Shown: positions 17,250 through 26,204 of the stretch, piece after piece
Layout of the letters: each line of letters starts with the position of its first letter
How positions within the stretch are numbered: position 1 is the stretch's first letter
Assembly: GCF_015533855.1 (NCBI RefSeq)
Contig: NZ_AP024154.1
Span: 4,718,501 to 4,782,500 of the forward strand
DNA from: Echinicola sp. 20G
Lineage (GTDB): Bacteria > Bacteroidota > Bacteroidia > Cytophagales > Cyclobacteriaceae
Reading direction: 5' to 3'
DNA: 64,000 nucleotides
The notes under the pieces: model-generated
The model's database searches: none
Told to the model about the DNA's origin: nothing
What the model saw: only the letters and a program-made list of their open reading frames with translations
Position numbers and translations under genes: made by a program

Positions 17250-17690
17250 TTAACGGTCCACATTTCCAAAAACATATCGGATATTGATCCCGAAGGAGTC
17301 AGCCCTAAAATCAGTATCCTCAATGATCCAAAGTATGGGTCTCCAGTCCACACCTATCGCTAGCGGAAAGTCAAAATGATACTCTACACCTATTTCACCA
17401 GCCGCACCGAAATAAAATGGATCATCTATCCACAAGGCAGGACCAGCACCTACGTACCAATGCAAACCATCCACATCAGCTAAAGGTCTGTACAAAAAGT
17501 CCCAAAGTGCCTCTACTCCTACACCATTTCCAAAATTAACGTCAGCATGTACCCGACTAAACTGCCCTAAAGTAAACACTCCATCAATCGCTACATTGTT
17601 ATAACCATCTCCGAAACGAATACCAAGTTCCTGTGCCTGTAAACCATAACACATCACCAAAAAGGAAAATACTAGTAATAACTTTTTCAT
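17250..17690 (-). CDS. Small outer-membrane beta-barrel protein
   Basis: The 146-residue protein has a signal peptide (MKKLLLVFSFLVMCYG, cleavage after LQAQ) and a mature part of alternating strands (VHADVNFGNGVGVEALWDFL, WYVGAGPALWI, GEIGVEYHF, PLAIGVDWRPIL) ending in NIRYVFGNVDR, typical of a small outer-membrane barrel. Most likely a porin-like or structural protein without an assigned role. The stop lies 1 base from the shared terminator, and a 138-nt gap separates it from the phzF-like gene, so it probably has its own promoter. Confidence 0.75.
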   Translation of the reverse strand: MKKLLLVFSFLVMCYGLQAQELGIRFGDGYNNVAIDGVFTLGQFSRVHADVNFGNGVGVEALWDFLYRPLADVDGLHWYVGAGPALWIDDPFYFGAAGEIGVEYHFDFPLAIGVDWRPILWIIEDTDFRADSFGINIRYVFGNVDR

Positions 17691-17828
17691 TGTTCAATAA
17701 GTTAGGTTAAAAATATACTTCCATTAATTTAACTATTCAAAGTTAAAATATAATAGTAAGACCACTATTTTTAACCAAGTATTTGACTACTTTACTAAAC
17801 TTTCCTTTTTTCAATCTCAAAACTCAGG

Positions 17829-18620
17829 TTAAACTTCCAGAAAACCTTCAAAAATCTTCACTGCTTTTCCATAAATTTTGACCCTATCCCCTTCTTTTAT
17901 AAGTCGCATTTCTCCTTCCCGCTTACTTGCCTGATAGGCTTTCAAGCTACTCTTTCCTTCCTTCTTAAACCAATAGTCCATTAGGGCACAATGTGCAAAT
18001 CCTGTTACGGGATCTTCATTGATACCTAAATTGGGGGCAAAATAACGGGAGTAAATATCAAAATCATCATTTCCCTTTGCAGTGATTATGATACCTTGCT
18101 CACTGTGCAGGGAGAGCACATTAAATTCTGGCTCTACATATTCCAAGGTATGATAGCTTTCCAGTTCCAAAATCCAATTTCCTTTTAACGAGGCCGCTGC
18201 CACTACTTTTTGACCGAAAAAATCATCCACAAAATAAGGATGTTGATCTACTTTAGTTTCCAGTAAAGGAAAATCCATCTGGATTTCTTCTTCCACCATA
18301 CTTACTCTTAGCTCCCCACTTTTAGTCTGAAAACTAATTTCCTCTTGGCTGTCTACTACCTCCTCAATGTACAACATATAGGCGCTGGCCAGTGTAGCAT
18401 GACCACACAAATCCACCTCTTTCATGGGTGTAAACCATCTCAAGTTAAAAGAAGCAGGCCCTGTTTGCTCCAAAAAAGCTGTTTCGCTTAAGTTCATTTC
18501 AGCTGCAATCAGTTGCATGCCTTCTTCTGCCAATGGGCCTGGTAAGAGGCAAATAGCCGCTGGATTACCAGAAAAGGGGGTGTCTGTAAAAGCATCTACT
18601 GTCACTATGGGAAGTTGCAT
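17829..18620 (-). CDS. PhzF-family isomerase/epimerase
   Basis: The 263-residue protein shows the PhzF signatures: VDAFTDTPFSGNPAAIC at the start, the conserved Glu46 in LSETAFLE, CGHATLASAYML near residue 72 and INEDPVTGFAHCAL near 200. PhzF folds are two mirrored halves (diaminopimelate-epimerase-like). Only a few members make phenazines, and the rest have unknown isomerase roles. No other phenazine genes are present, so phenazine synthesis is unlikely here. It lies 56 nt behind pncA and may be the last gene of that operon. Confidence 0.9.
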   Translation of the reverse strand: MQLPIVTVDAFTDTPFSGNPAAICLLPGPLAEEGMQLIAAEMNLSETAFLEQTGPASFNLRWFTPMKEVDLCGHATLASAYMLYIEEVVDSQEEISFQTKSGELRVSMVEEEIQMDFPLLETKVDQHPYFVDDFFGQKVVAAASLKGNWILELESYHTLEYVEPEFNVLSLHSEQGIIITAKGNDDFDIYSRYFAPNLGINEDPVTGFAHCALMDYWFKKEGKSSLKAYQASKREGEMRLIKEGDRVKIYGKAVKIFEGFLEV

Positions 18621-18676
18621 ATTTTAGGCGTTTAAAAGTGGGAAAGGATTATGGATATAATTTAAAGATAAGTGAA

Positions 18677-19294
18677 TTAAAAAGAAACAGCTTGACTCAA
18701 AAGCACTTCTGCGCCTGATTTGTTCATTTCTTTTAAGGCAATGTCATAATCGTCTGGAGACAAGTTCACCGCCTTGGTGGCATCCTTGATCAAATAGGTA
18801 TCAAACCCCTCTTTCAAAGCATCCAGCACGGTAAATTTAACACAGTAATCTGCTGCCAATCCTGTAACATAGACATCAGTAATGCCATTTTCATGAAGAA
18901 ATGCAGTAACGCCAGTGTCTTCCTTTTTCTTGTTATCAAAAAAACCACTGTAAGAATCCACCATGAGGTTAAGCCCTTTTCTAAAAACCTTTTTCCATTT
19001 GCTTCGGTCTAGGTCCACATGAAATTCAGCCCCTTTGCTCTCCTGCACACAATGTACTGGCCATAGCATCTGGTCTGTTCCGCCAAGCTTGATCACTTCT
19101 CCGGGCTTTTTCCCTGCATGATTGGCTGCAAAACTCTTGTGCCCAGCCGGGTGCCAGTCTTGGGTGGCAATGATAAAATCAAATTTCTCCTGTAGCTTAT
19201 TGATGATCGGAATGATCTTATCCCCTTCACTCACGGCCAAAGCACCTCCTGGAAGGAAATCATTTTGGACATCAACAATCAGTAATGCTTCCAT
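18677..19294 (-). CDS. pncA: Nicotinamidase
   Basis: The 205-residue enzyme turns nicotinamide into nicotinate and ammonia. The catalytic triad is Asp8 (VDVQNDF), Lys106 (KKVFRKG) and Cys151 (GLAADYC); the metal site is Asp46, His48 and His52 in TQDWHPAGHKS. Length and spacing match E. coli PncA. The product feeds PncB, whose gene lies 36 nt upstream in the same direction. Together they form the bacterial two-step NAD salvage route in the cytosol. Confidence 0.95.
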   Translation of the reverse strand: MEALLIVDVQNDFLPGGALAVSEGDKIIPIINKLQEKFDFIIATQDWHPAGHKSFAANHAGKKPGEVIKLGGTDQMLWPVHCVQESKGAEFHVDLDRSKWKKVFRKGLNLMVDSYSGFFDNKKKEDTGVTAFLHENGITDVYVTGLAADYCVKFTVLDALKEGFDTYLIKDATKAVNLSPDDYDIALKEMNKSGAEVLLSQAVSF

Positions 19295-19330
19295 AGGAAT
19301 GTTTATTTTTATTTCAGCAATTCCTATAAG

Positions 19331-20806
19331 TTAATTATAGTTTTTTGCTTTCAAAACCAAATCCGTTCTCAGGTGATATAGGGATTCTTCCAATCCAACC
19401 GGATAAATATGTGGATTGATCAATCGCTTGTGCGCTTTGTCAAACCGGTCCAAATTGGCCAATGTCCTATTTCTAATCTCATCCAATTGTGGACGGGTGT
19501 ATACCTTTTCGCCTTTCTTGAAAATGGGAACCAACAGGGTTTTGCTTTCCATACTGTCCGGTTTGATCTTTTTCCTTTTGGTTGGGTCATAAGGATCTAT
19601 AATGGTAACTTCTTCTTGAAGCCCCTGATCGCTTTCCAAAAATATCATATCTGAAACTGCCTTTCCATTTTTATAAAAACGCTTCACATTATGGAAACCA
19701 GGAATATTGATCTTAATGGACTGTTGGGACACCTTAACTTTCGGCACCCAAGTGCCTGAGCTGTCCTTCAAAGCTGCCATTTTGTAAACCGCCCCTAAAG
19801 CTGGCTGGTCATAGGCCGTTACTAGTTTGGTACCAATTCCCCAAATGTCAATGGAAGCTTCCTGCATCTTCAAGGAAGACAAAATATGTTCATCCAGATC
19901 ATTGCTGGCCACTACCTTGGTATCCTTGAATCCAGCCTCATCCAACAGCTCTCTGGCCATATTACTGTAATAAGCCAAATCCCCGGAATCAATTCGCACC
20001 CCCAACAACTTCTTTCCTCTGGCTTCCAAAGCCCTGCCCACTTTGATGGCATTCTGGACTCCCCTAATGGTATCATAAGTATCCACCAGGAAAATACAAT
20101 TATCCGGAAAGGCATCCGCATAGGCCTCAAAGGCTTCAATTTCACTTTCAAATGCCATGATCCAACTGTGTGCATGAGTACCCGAAACAGGTATCCCAAA
20201 GAGTTTTCCAGCCATCACATTACTGGTGGATGAGCATCCTCCAATGTAGCTTGCCCTACTGGCAGCCAAAGCCCCATCAATGCCCTGTGCCCTTCTCAAG
20301 CCAAATTCCAGAACAGTATCTCCTTTTGCTTCTAAAGTTATTCTAGCCGCTTTGGTGGCCACCAAGGTCTGAAAGTTAATGATATTGAGCATTGGGGTTT
20401 CCAGCAGCTGGCATTGCAATAAAGGCCCTTTTACCCGGATCAGAGGCGTATTGGGAAAAACCACTGCTCCCTCCTCCACCGCGTCGATGTCACATGAAAA
20501 CTCCAAATCACGCAAATACTGAATAAACTTCGGGTCAAACGTAGGTTCACCACTTTCCAATGTCATTTCTTGAAGGTAAGCCAAGTCATTTTCATCAAAC
20601 TTGAAATTCCTGCAATAGTCGATCACATAGTCCAAACCAGCCGCTATGGTAAAGCCACTTTGGAAAGGATTTTTTCTAAAAAACAAATTAAATACAGCTT
20701 CCTGTTCTGCCTTTCCAGACTTCCAATAAGCATAGGCCATGGTCAATTGATAAAAGTCGGTCAATAAGGCCAGTGAGCCTTGGTACAAATCCCGGGTAAT
20801 CTTCAT
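19331..20806 (-). CDS. pncB: Nicotinate phosphoribosyltransferase
   Basis: The 491-residue enzyme makes nicotinate mononucleotide from nicotinate and PRPP with ATP. The start LLTDFYQLTMAYAYWKSGK and the segment PVSGTHAHSWIM, which contains the phospho-accepting His, are typical; LGVRIDSGDL is the PRPP-side loop. At 491 residues it belongs to the longer class found in Bacteroidota and Firmicutes. Its ATG directly follows the stop of the EamA gene, and pncA comes next, so the three are one transcript. Confidence 0.94.
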   Translation of the reverse strand: MKITRDLYQGSLALLTDFYQLTMAYAYWKSGKAEQEAVFNLFFRKNPFQSGFTIAAGLDYVIDYCRNFKFDENDLAYLQEMTLESGEPTFDPKFIQYLRDLEFSCDIDAVEEGAVVFPNTPLIRVKGPLLQCQLLETPMLNIINFQTLVATKAARITLEAKGDTVLEFGLRRAQGIDGALAASRASYIGGCSSTSNVMAGKLFGIPVSGTHAHSWIMAFESEIEAFEAYADAFPDNCIFLVDTYDTIRGVQNAIKVGRALEARGKKLLGVRIDSGDLAYYSNMARELLDEAGFKDTKVVASNDLDEHILSSLKMQEASIDIWGIGTKLVTAYDQPALGAVYKMAALKDSSGTWVPKVKVSQQSIKINIPGFHNVKRFYKNGKAVSDMIFLESDQGLQEEVTIIDPYDPTKRKKIKPDSMESKTLLVPIFKKGEKVYTRPQLDEIRNRTLANLDRFDKAHKRLINPHIYPVGLEESLYHLRTDLVLKAKNYN

Positions 20807-21634
20807 TTATTTGGATCTAATATTTAAAATAACACCTAACAGCACCAAACCCATCCCTAAATAAGTAAGCAAGTTAAAGGTTTCACCGAAAAAGATAAAA
20901 CCAAAAAACAATGCATATACAATTCCAATATAATTTAAGCTCGTAATCTTGGCGAGATTGGCATGTTGATAAGCTAATGTCATATAGTATTGGGCCAGTT
21001 GGGTAAAAATACCTATGCCCAAAAGCAAAAGCCAATCCCAGCCCATTGGCATTACCCAATTAAAGTAGCTCCAAATCCCTACTATCGGCAAAGTGACCAA
21101 AGGGAAGTAAAAGACAATCACCAATGGATGCTCGCTGCCTTTTAGTTTTCTAATGATATTATAGGCCAACCCTGCAAAGAATCCAGAAGCCACGCCTATC
21201 ACGGTATACGTTAAGGATATCCTTGGATCAAAGCCCTCAATGACCAAAACTCCTCCAAAAGCAATGGCGAAATACAAGAAACGGATAGGTTTGACCTTTT
21301 CCTTTACAATGAAAATGCCTAGAATGGTCGTGAAAATGGGTGATAGGTACTGCAGCGTAACAGCACTGGCCAATGGGATATTCTGCAAAGTATAAAAGAA
21401 TGTGATCAACCCTAAGGCACCTGAAGCCCCTCTTAGGATCAGTAGTTTTTTATTGTTGCCAAACAAGGGAACATCCTGTTTTTTGAGGATCAAATAGCTG
21501 GCGACCAGGCTAAACAGTGACCTGAAAAATACAATTTCTACCGCTGGAAGATGAGGAATGTACTTCACCATCACTTGCATGATGGCAAAAAAAATCCCTG
21601 CTAGCAGCATGTGCTGGACACTTTTTTGGCTCAA
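20807..21634 (-). CDS. EamA/DMT-family transporter, possibly for a pyridine or its precursor
   Basis: The 275-residue protein has ten hydrophobic segments arranged as two EamA repeats (residues about 8-130 and 140-270), with FFRSLFSLVASYLIL and TSLNYIGIVYALFFGFIFFGE in the expected places. The start is a TTG at 21634, because an ATG at 21610 would cut into the first helix. The stop abuts the ATG of pncB, so it is the first gene of the NAD-salvage operon. That location suggests uptake or export of nicotinamide or nicotinate. The family itself moves many metabolites, so this is inference. Confidence 0.88.
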   Translation of the reverse strand: MSQKSVQHMLLAGIFFAIMQVMVKYIPHLPAVEIVFFRSLFSLVASYLILKKQDVPLFGNNKKLLILRGASGALGLITFFYTLQNIPLASAVTLQYLSPIFTTILGIFIVKEKVKPIRFLYFAIAFGGVLVIEGFDPRISLTYTVIGVASGFFAGLAYNIIRKLKGSEHPLVIVFYFPLVTLPIVGIWSYFNWVMPMGWDWLLLLGIGIFTQLAQYYMTLAYQHANLAKITSLNYIGIVYALFFGFIFFGETFNLLTYLGMGLVLLGVILNIRSK

Positions 21635-21711
21635 AATGGAAAAGGTTAGTTTATCGATTCAATTTTAGTTGCAATCAATAAATTGGAGAAATGGTTCCTA
21701 AGAAATGAAAT

Positions 21712-22950
21712 TTAAACGGCTTTTGTGCTTTGCTCCTCTTCCACTTTTTCTTTTTCCTCAGCAGCTTTCTTTTGTTCCGCTTCGGCTTTTTCAGGATTGC
21801 TGATAATCACGCCAAACATCATAACCAGCACCGTCAACACAATCACTTGGATAATCAAGGACTTATTGACAATACCAATATTGTTGATAGGACTGATGGA
21901 AAGGAAAAGCAAAACGGTGATCAAGCCCCGTGGTGCTACAAATAGCAAAGGCTTAAGCGGCAGGTTACTCAGCTTTAACTGTAAAGCTCTTAAAATAAAT
22001 ATGAGAGCCACAATTCCAACCGACCAAACCAAAGTAGTAGTATTGAGAATTTCCGATGTTTCCAGCAAATAACCGAATAACAAGAAGAACAAAGACCTGA
22101 TCAAAAAGGTAGCCTCTATCGTCAATTCTTTGAATTTCTGTACCTCTTTGTTCAAAATATCTGTTCTGAACACATCAAAAAACTTCAAGTTATGTAGTTC
22201 ATTCAAGTTACCAATGGACAAGCCGAAAATCAAAATAAAGATCAAAGCCGGTAAATGGTACACATAGGAAATCGCATAAATCAATATCGTCAAAAGGATA
22301 ATAGGAACAAACTTGATATGGTGCTCCAACCTGCTCAAAAGGAATGATAAACCAATAGTTGCCACAAAGGAAATGACACATATAACAACCAACTGCAACC
22401 CAAACATTCCAAAGGAATCAACCCCAAAGGTTTCATTTCTGAGGATAAAGTTAAAAAACACCACCCCGAGGATGTCGGAAAGACTACTTTCATAAATCAC
22501 GAATTCCTTGTTGGAAGTGGACAAGTTCCTGACACTCGGAATAGCAATGGCACTACTGATGACACAAAGCGGGATAGCATTGATCAAACTGTCCCTAAAA
22601 GTATAACCTCCATATTGCTCAAAGATATAGGCCATCAGAAAAGAAAGCGCCAATAAAGGAGCCAAGGCGCCCAAAAAGGACTTCTTGATCAAAGTCACTT
22701 TTGACTTGTTCAATTCCAGTTCCAAAGAGCCCTCCAGTACGATCAAGATCAAACCTGTAGTTCCAAGGATCGGTAAAATAGAAGAAAGGTCAGGCAACTT
22801 TAACTCAAAGAGCATAGTGCCCTGCCTCACGAGCCAGCCTAAAAGCAATAGCAAAATCACTGAAGGAATCTTTGTTTTCTTAAAGCTATAATCAAACAAA
22901 TATGCTATCAGCAATAGGGTACATAAAGTGATAATGATCGTTGTGGTCAT
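21712..22950 (-). CDS. Cation:proton antiporter (CPA family)
   Basis: The 412-residue membrane protein carries about 12 hydrophobic segments and the Na_H_exchanger domain (PF00999): KIPSVILLLLLGWLVRQG at the start, LIVLEGSLELEL, and VAPRGLITVLLFLSI near the end. After the last helix comes an acidic/basic tail of about 30 residues (NPEKAEAEQKKAAEEKEK) that is cytosolic and probably regulatory or disordered. It exchanges Na+ or K+ for H+. It is upstream of the EamA gene with a 77-nt gap and may share a promoter. Confidence 0.9.
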   Translation of the reverse strand: MTTTIIITLCTLLLIAYLFDYSFKKTKIPSVILLLLLGWLVRQGTMLFELKLPDLSSILPILGTTGLILIVLEGSLELELNKSKVTLIKKSFLGALAPLLALSFLMAYIFEQYGGYTFRDSLINAIPLCVISSAIAIPSVRNLSTSNKEFVIYESSLSDILGVVFFNFILRNETFGVDSFGMFGLQLVVICVISFVATIGLSFLLSRLEHHIKFVPIILLTILIYAISYVYHLPALIFILIFGLSIGNLNELHNLKFFDVFRTDILNKEVQKFKELTIEATFLIRSLFFLLFGYLLETSEILNTTTLVWSVGIVALIFILRALQLKLSNLPLKPLLFVAPRGLITVLLFLSISPINNIGIVNKSLIIQVIVLTVLVMMFGVIISNPEKAEAEQKKAAEEKEKVEEEQSTKAV

Positions 22951-23255
22951 TCTAAATACTTTAATTATATGAAACCGAAAACTGCCTTAAATCACAGTTT
23001 TACAGCTGAATAATGTCGGTCAACATGGAGATAATTGGTCCTATAATAGGTACCATATTACTCAAAAATAATCATTCTTAACTAATATCAATAGACTCCA
23101 TACAATTGTAATAATAGCTCAAAACTTTTAAAAAAAGTTTCCGAGCCCTTAAAAACACGATCTTTTATGAACAACTTTTTCTAAATTTTGTTTATCAAAT
23201 TGTGCAGACAGCACAGGTACTACAGCATATTATTTCAATTAAACTAGCTTGATTC
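22951..23255. other. 305-nt divergent promoter region
   Basis: This AT-rich spacer lies between the minus-strand antiporter and the plus-strand bcp. TAAATTTTG near 23183 is close to the Bacteroidota -7 box (TAnnTTTG) but has one extra base. No RNA gene or hairpin was recognised. Confidence 0.4.
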
Positions 23256-23714
23256 ATGGCATTAAAAACGCAAACCAAGGCACCCAATTTTTCATTGTCA
23301 TCAACTTCTGAAAAGACCTTTACCCTCTCTGAAGACTTCAAAGGAAAATCATGTTTGATCTTCTTTTACCCAAAAGACCAGACCAGTGGCTGTACGAAGG
23401 AAGTCTGTAGTTTCCGGGACAATTTTCAACTATTTAAGTCATTGGATATCCCTATCGTCGGCATCAGCAGGGATTCCATAGAAAGTCATGAAACCTTCAA
23501 AAAAATGCATCAACTGCCTTTTGAACTGCTTAGTGATACAGATGGAAAAGTTTGCAAAGCATATGATGCCCTGATGCCCATCATTAAAATGCCTAAAAGA
23601 ATCACCTACCTTCTGGACAAAGAGCATCGAATTGTAGCTTTTCATGAGGGTTTGCTAGATGGTCCAGCTCATGTAAAAGCCATGATGGAAGAAGTGAAAG
23701 ATTTTGCGAAATAA
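23256..23714 (+). CDS. bcp: Thioredoxin-dependent peroxiredoxin (Bcp type)
   Basis: The 152-residue enzyme has FFYPKDQTSGCTKEVCSFRDN, with peroxidatic Cys46 and a second Cys51, the spacing of the atypical 2-Cys BCP/PrxQ class. It reduces organic hydroperoxides and hydrogen peroxide in the cytosol using thioredoxin. Together with the 1-Cys peroxiredoxin at 15948 it is one of two peroxide-scavenging genes in the window. It is convergent with the ABC ATPase gene 30 nt on. Confidence 0.94.
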   Translation: MALKTQTKAPNFSLSSTSEKTFTLSEDFKGKSCLIFFYPKDQTSGCTKEVCSFRDNFQLFKSLDIPIVGISRDSIESHETFKKMHQLPFELLSDTDGKVCKAYDALMPIIKMPKRITYLLDKEHRIVAFHEGLLDGPAHVKAMMEEVKDFAK

Positions 23715-23744
23715 CACGGACATATAAAAATCCTTGTGATAATT

Positions 23745-24401
23745 TTATTCTGAAATAATCAAGCCATCCTGCATGGTCAGCATGCGGTCAGCCATCTGTG
23801 CCAGTTCCCTGTTGTGTGTGACAATGACAAAGGACTGGCCAAATTGATCTCTCAGCTTAAAAAACAATTCATGAAGGGCCTCAGCGCTCTGGGTGTCCAA
23901 GTTACCGCTGGGCTCATCCGCAAAGATGATTTTAGGTTCGTTGATCAAGGCCCTGGCCACAGCCACTCTTTGCTGCTCCCCCCCACTGAGTTCTGAAGGC
24001 TTGTGCTGCATCCTTCCTTCTATTCCCAATAGCACTGCCAGTTCCTTGGCCTTTTGTTTAAGCTTGGCTTCGTCCTTCTGGGCGATCAAACCGGGGATAA
24101 TGATATTTTCCTCAGCTGTGAATTCTGGAAGCAGATTGTGAAACTGAAAAATAAAACCAATTTCTGTATTGCGATAAGCGGCTAGCTTATCCCCTTTCAG
24201 CTTGGAGAGTTCCTTGTCCCCAACGGTTACCTCACCTTGGTCAGCCTTATCCAATGTGCCCAAGATGTGCAAAAGCGTACTTTTTCCAGCTCCGGAAGCA
24301 CCCACTATTGAAACGATTTCTCCAGAACTGATGCTAACATCCACACCCTTAAGAACATGGAGGTCGCCGTAATATTTTTGTATGCCTTGCGCTTTTAACA
24401 T
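23745..24401 (-). CDS. LolD/MacB-like ABC transporter ATP-binding protein
   Basis: The ATG at 24401 gives 218 residues and a start (MLKAQGIQKYYGDLHVLKGV) that aligns with this family; the frame runs 42 residues further upstream without resembling it. Walker A is GASGAGKST (34-42), the signature is LSGGEQQRVAVARAL, Walker B is IIFADEP, and the switch His is in IVTHN. The group energises lipoprotein release (LolCDE) or MacB-like export. No permease gene is adjacent, so the partner is coded elsewhere. It is transcribed away from sucC. Confidence 0.92.
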   Translation of the reverse strand: MLKAQGIQKYYGDLHVLKGVDVSISSGEIVSIVGASGAGKSTLLHILGTLDKADQGEVTVGDKELSKLKGDKLAAYRNTEIGFIFQFHNLLPEFTAEENIIIPGLIAQKDEAKLKQKAKELAVLLGIEGRMQHKPSELSGGEQQRVAVARALINEPKIIFADEPSGNLDTQSAEALHELFFKLRDQFGQSFVIVTHNRELAQMADRMLTMQDGLIISE

Positions 24402-24541
24402 GATCGGTAATTTGAGAGATTTCAAAGATAAAACTATTTGACGGATAAGTTCAAAAATGCATTTATTTTGGGAAAAAGACCGACTTAATCCTTGAATAAA
24501 CGAAGCTTGGTACTTAACTTCGGGCAAAAATTTTCGCTAGG

Positions 24542-25759
24542 ATGAATATACACGAATATCAAGCTAAAGAAGTTCTTAAGGGTTACGGTGTTAAAATTCA
24601 AGAGGGTATTGTAGCCAATACTCCTGAAGCAGCACTAGAAGCAGCCAAGCAACTCAACGCAGAAACAGGTACCTCATGGTATGTGATCAAAGCACAAATC
24701 CATGCAGGTGGACGTGGTAAAGGCAAAATTCAGCAAACCGGTTCTAATGGAGTGGTTTTGGCCAAGAAGTTGGACGAGGTGACTGAAAAAGCCAAAAACA
24801 TCCTAGGAGGAACCTTGGTAACACACCAAACCGGTCCTGAAGGAAAAACTGTCAACAAAGTGCTAGTAGCTCAGGATGTTTATTATCCTGGTGACTCCGA
24901 GCCTAAAGAATATTACCTATCTATCCTATTGGACAGAGCCAAAGGATGCAATGTGATCATGGCCTCTACCGAAGGTGGAATGGACATCGAGGATGTAGCT
25001 GAAAAGACTCCTGAAAAAATCATCAAAGAGTGGATCGACCCTAAAGTAGGTCTTCAAGGTTTCCAAGCTAGAAAAGTAGCTTTTGCTCTTGGCTTGACTG
25101 GAAATGCATTGAAGGAAATGGTGAAGTTTATCTCTGCTTTGTACAAAGCTTATGATGCTACTGACTCTTCCCAGTTTGAGATCAACCCTGTGTTGAAAAC
25201 TTCTGACGACCAGATTTTGGCCGTTGATGCCAAGGTAAACTTGGACGATAATGCACTTTACAGACACAGAAACTTGGCTGAACTAAGAGACCTTTCTGAA
25301 GAGGATCCTTTGGAAGTAGAAGCCGGAAAGTCTGACCTTAACTATGTGAAGCTAGACGGAAACGTTGGCTGTATGGTAAACGGTGCTGGTCTGGCCATGG
25401 CAACCATGGATATGATCAAATTGTCAGGTGGTGAGCCTGCTAACTTCCTTGACGTGGGAGGTGGAGCCAATGCTACTACCGTGGAAGCCGGTTTCAGAAT
25501 CATCTTGAAGGATCCAAATGTAAAAGCGATCTTGATCAACGTATTCGGTGGTATTGTAAGATGCGACAGAATTGCTAGCGGTGTGGTAGAAGCCTATAAA
25601 TCAATTGGTGATATCCAAATCCCTATCATTGTAAGATTACAAGGAACCAATGCGGAAGAAGGTGCAAGAATCATTGATGAATCAGGCCTAAAAGTAGCTT
25701 CAGCAATCACCTTGAAAGAAGCGGCAGAAAAAGTACAAGAAGTGCTTAAAAACGCATAA
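24542..25759 (+). CDS. sucC: Succinyl-CoA synthetase, beta subunit
   Basis: The 405-residue protein starts [18 protein letters not shown] and carries the ATP-grasp domain ([16 protein letters not shown] region) followed by the CoA-ligase domain with [20 protein letters not shown] and [18 protein letters not shown]. It makes succinate and ATP/GTP from succinyl-CoA in the citric acid cycle, with the alpha subunit SucD coded elsewhere. It is slightly longer than the 388-residue E. coli protein. It is divergent from the ABC ATPase gene and followed by a hairpin and tRNA-Arg. Confidence 0.96.
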   Translation: MNIHEYQAKEVLKGYGVKIQEGIVANTPEAALEAAKQLNAETGTSWYVIKAQIHAGGRGKGKIQQTGSNGVVLAKKLDEVTEKAKNILGGTLVTHQTGPEGKTVNKVLVAQDVYYPGDSEPKEYYLSILLDRAKGCNVIMASTEGGMDIEDVAEKTPEKIIKEWIDPKVGLQGFQARKVAFALGLTGNALKEMVKFISALYKAYDATDSSQFEINPVLKTSDDQILAVDAKVNLDDNALYRHRNLAELRDLSEEDPLEVEAGKSDLNYVKLDGNVGCMVNGAGLAMATMDMIKLSGGEPANFLDVGGGANATTVEAGFRIILKDPNVKAILINVFGGIVRCDRIASGVVEAYKSIGDIQIPIIVRLQGTNAEEGARIIDESGLKVASAITLKEAAEKVQEVLKNA

Positions 25760-25767
25760 TAAAAGTC

Positions 25768-25775
25768 TATATTTG
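25768..25775 (+). promoter_or_regulatory. Possible -7 box upstream of tRNA-Arg
   Basis: TATATTTG matches the Bacteroidota -7 consensus TAnnTTTG and lies 40 nt before the tRNA. No clear TTG -33 box stands at the usual distance, so this is tentative. Confidence 0.3.
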
Positions 25776-25777
25776 TA

Positions 25778-25810
25778 GCCGATTTGAAAGCAGCCTGTTT
25801 TCAAATCGGC
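25778..25810 (+). terminator. Perfect hairpin between sucC and tRNA-Arg
   Basis: GCCGATTTGAAA / TTTCAAATCGGC form a 12-bp stem with a 9-nt loop, 18 nt after the sucC stop. No T-run follows, so it may protect the sucC 3' end or mark tRNA processing rather than terminate strongly. Confidence 0.5.
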
Positions 25811-25815
25811 CTCAA

Positions 25816-25889
25816 GCGCGCGTAGTTCAACTGGATAGAATATCGGATTTCGGCTCCGAGGGTTGAGGGTTCGAATCCTTCCGCGCGTA
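25816..25889 (+). tRNA. tRNA-Arg (anticodon TCG)
   Basis: The 74-nt sequence folds as a cloverleaf: acceptor GCGCGCG/CGCGCGT with a G-U first pair, D stem GTTC/GAAT, anticodon stem TCGGA/TCCGA around loop TTTCGGC (anticodon TCG, reading CGN codons), five-base variable loop, and T arm GAGGG-TTCGAAT-CCTTC. The CCA end is not encoded. A terminator follows after 4 nt. Confidence 0.95.
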
Positions 25890-25892
25890 CTC

Positions 25893-25930
25893 AAACCTCC
25901 CAATGATGATCATTGGGAGGTTTTATTTTT
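25893..25930 (+). terminator. Terminator behind tRNA-Arg
   Basis: AAACCTCCCAATG / CATTGGGAGGTTT form a 13-bp stem around ATGAT, followed by TTTATTTTT. Confidence 0.9.
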
Positions 25931-26204
25931 TATAAGCCTTAAATGGTAAAGCCAACAATCCATAGACGGATATAGATTTGATTACCAACCCATTACCAGT
26001 CCGTATTAATCCTTTCTATCTGTGGCGGATAAATCCTTATTTTTATTGAGAAAGAAATTATTCTTAAATCTTAAGAACCAACTCATTATTTCTTTCATTT
26101 TATTTTCTATTAACAAAAATTATCTTCATTTCCCTTTCTTTATAGCAAATTTATATGTTAATTGATCAGTCCTTTTGGACTAAGAATTTTATTGCGACAA
26201 ACAT

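Noticed and set aside
17829..18620. Phenazine biosynthesis gene
   Set aside because: PhzF homologues are common outside phenazine pathways, and no other phz gene is present.
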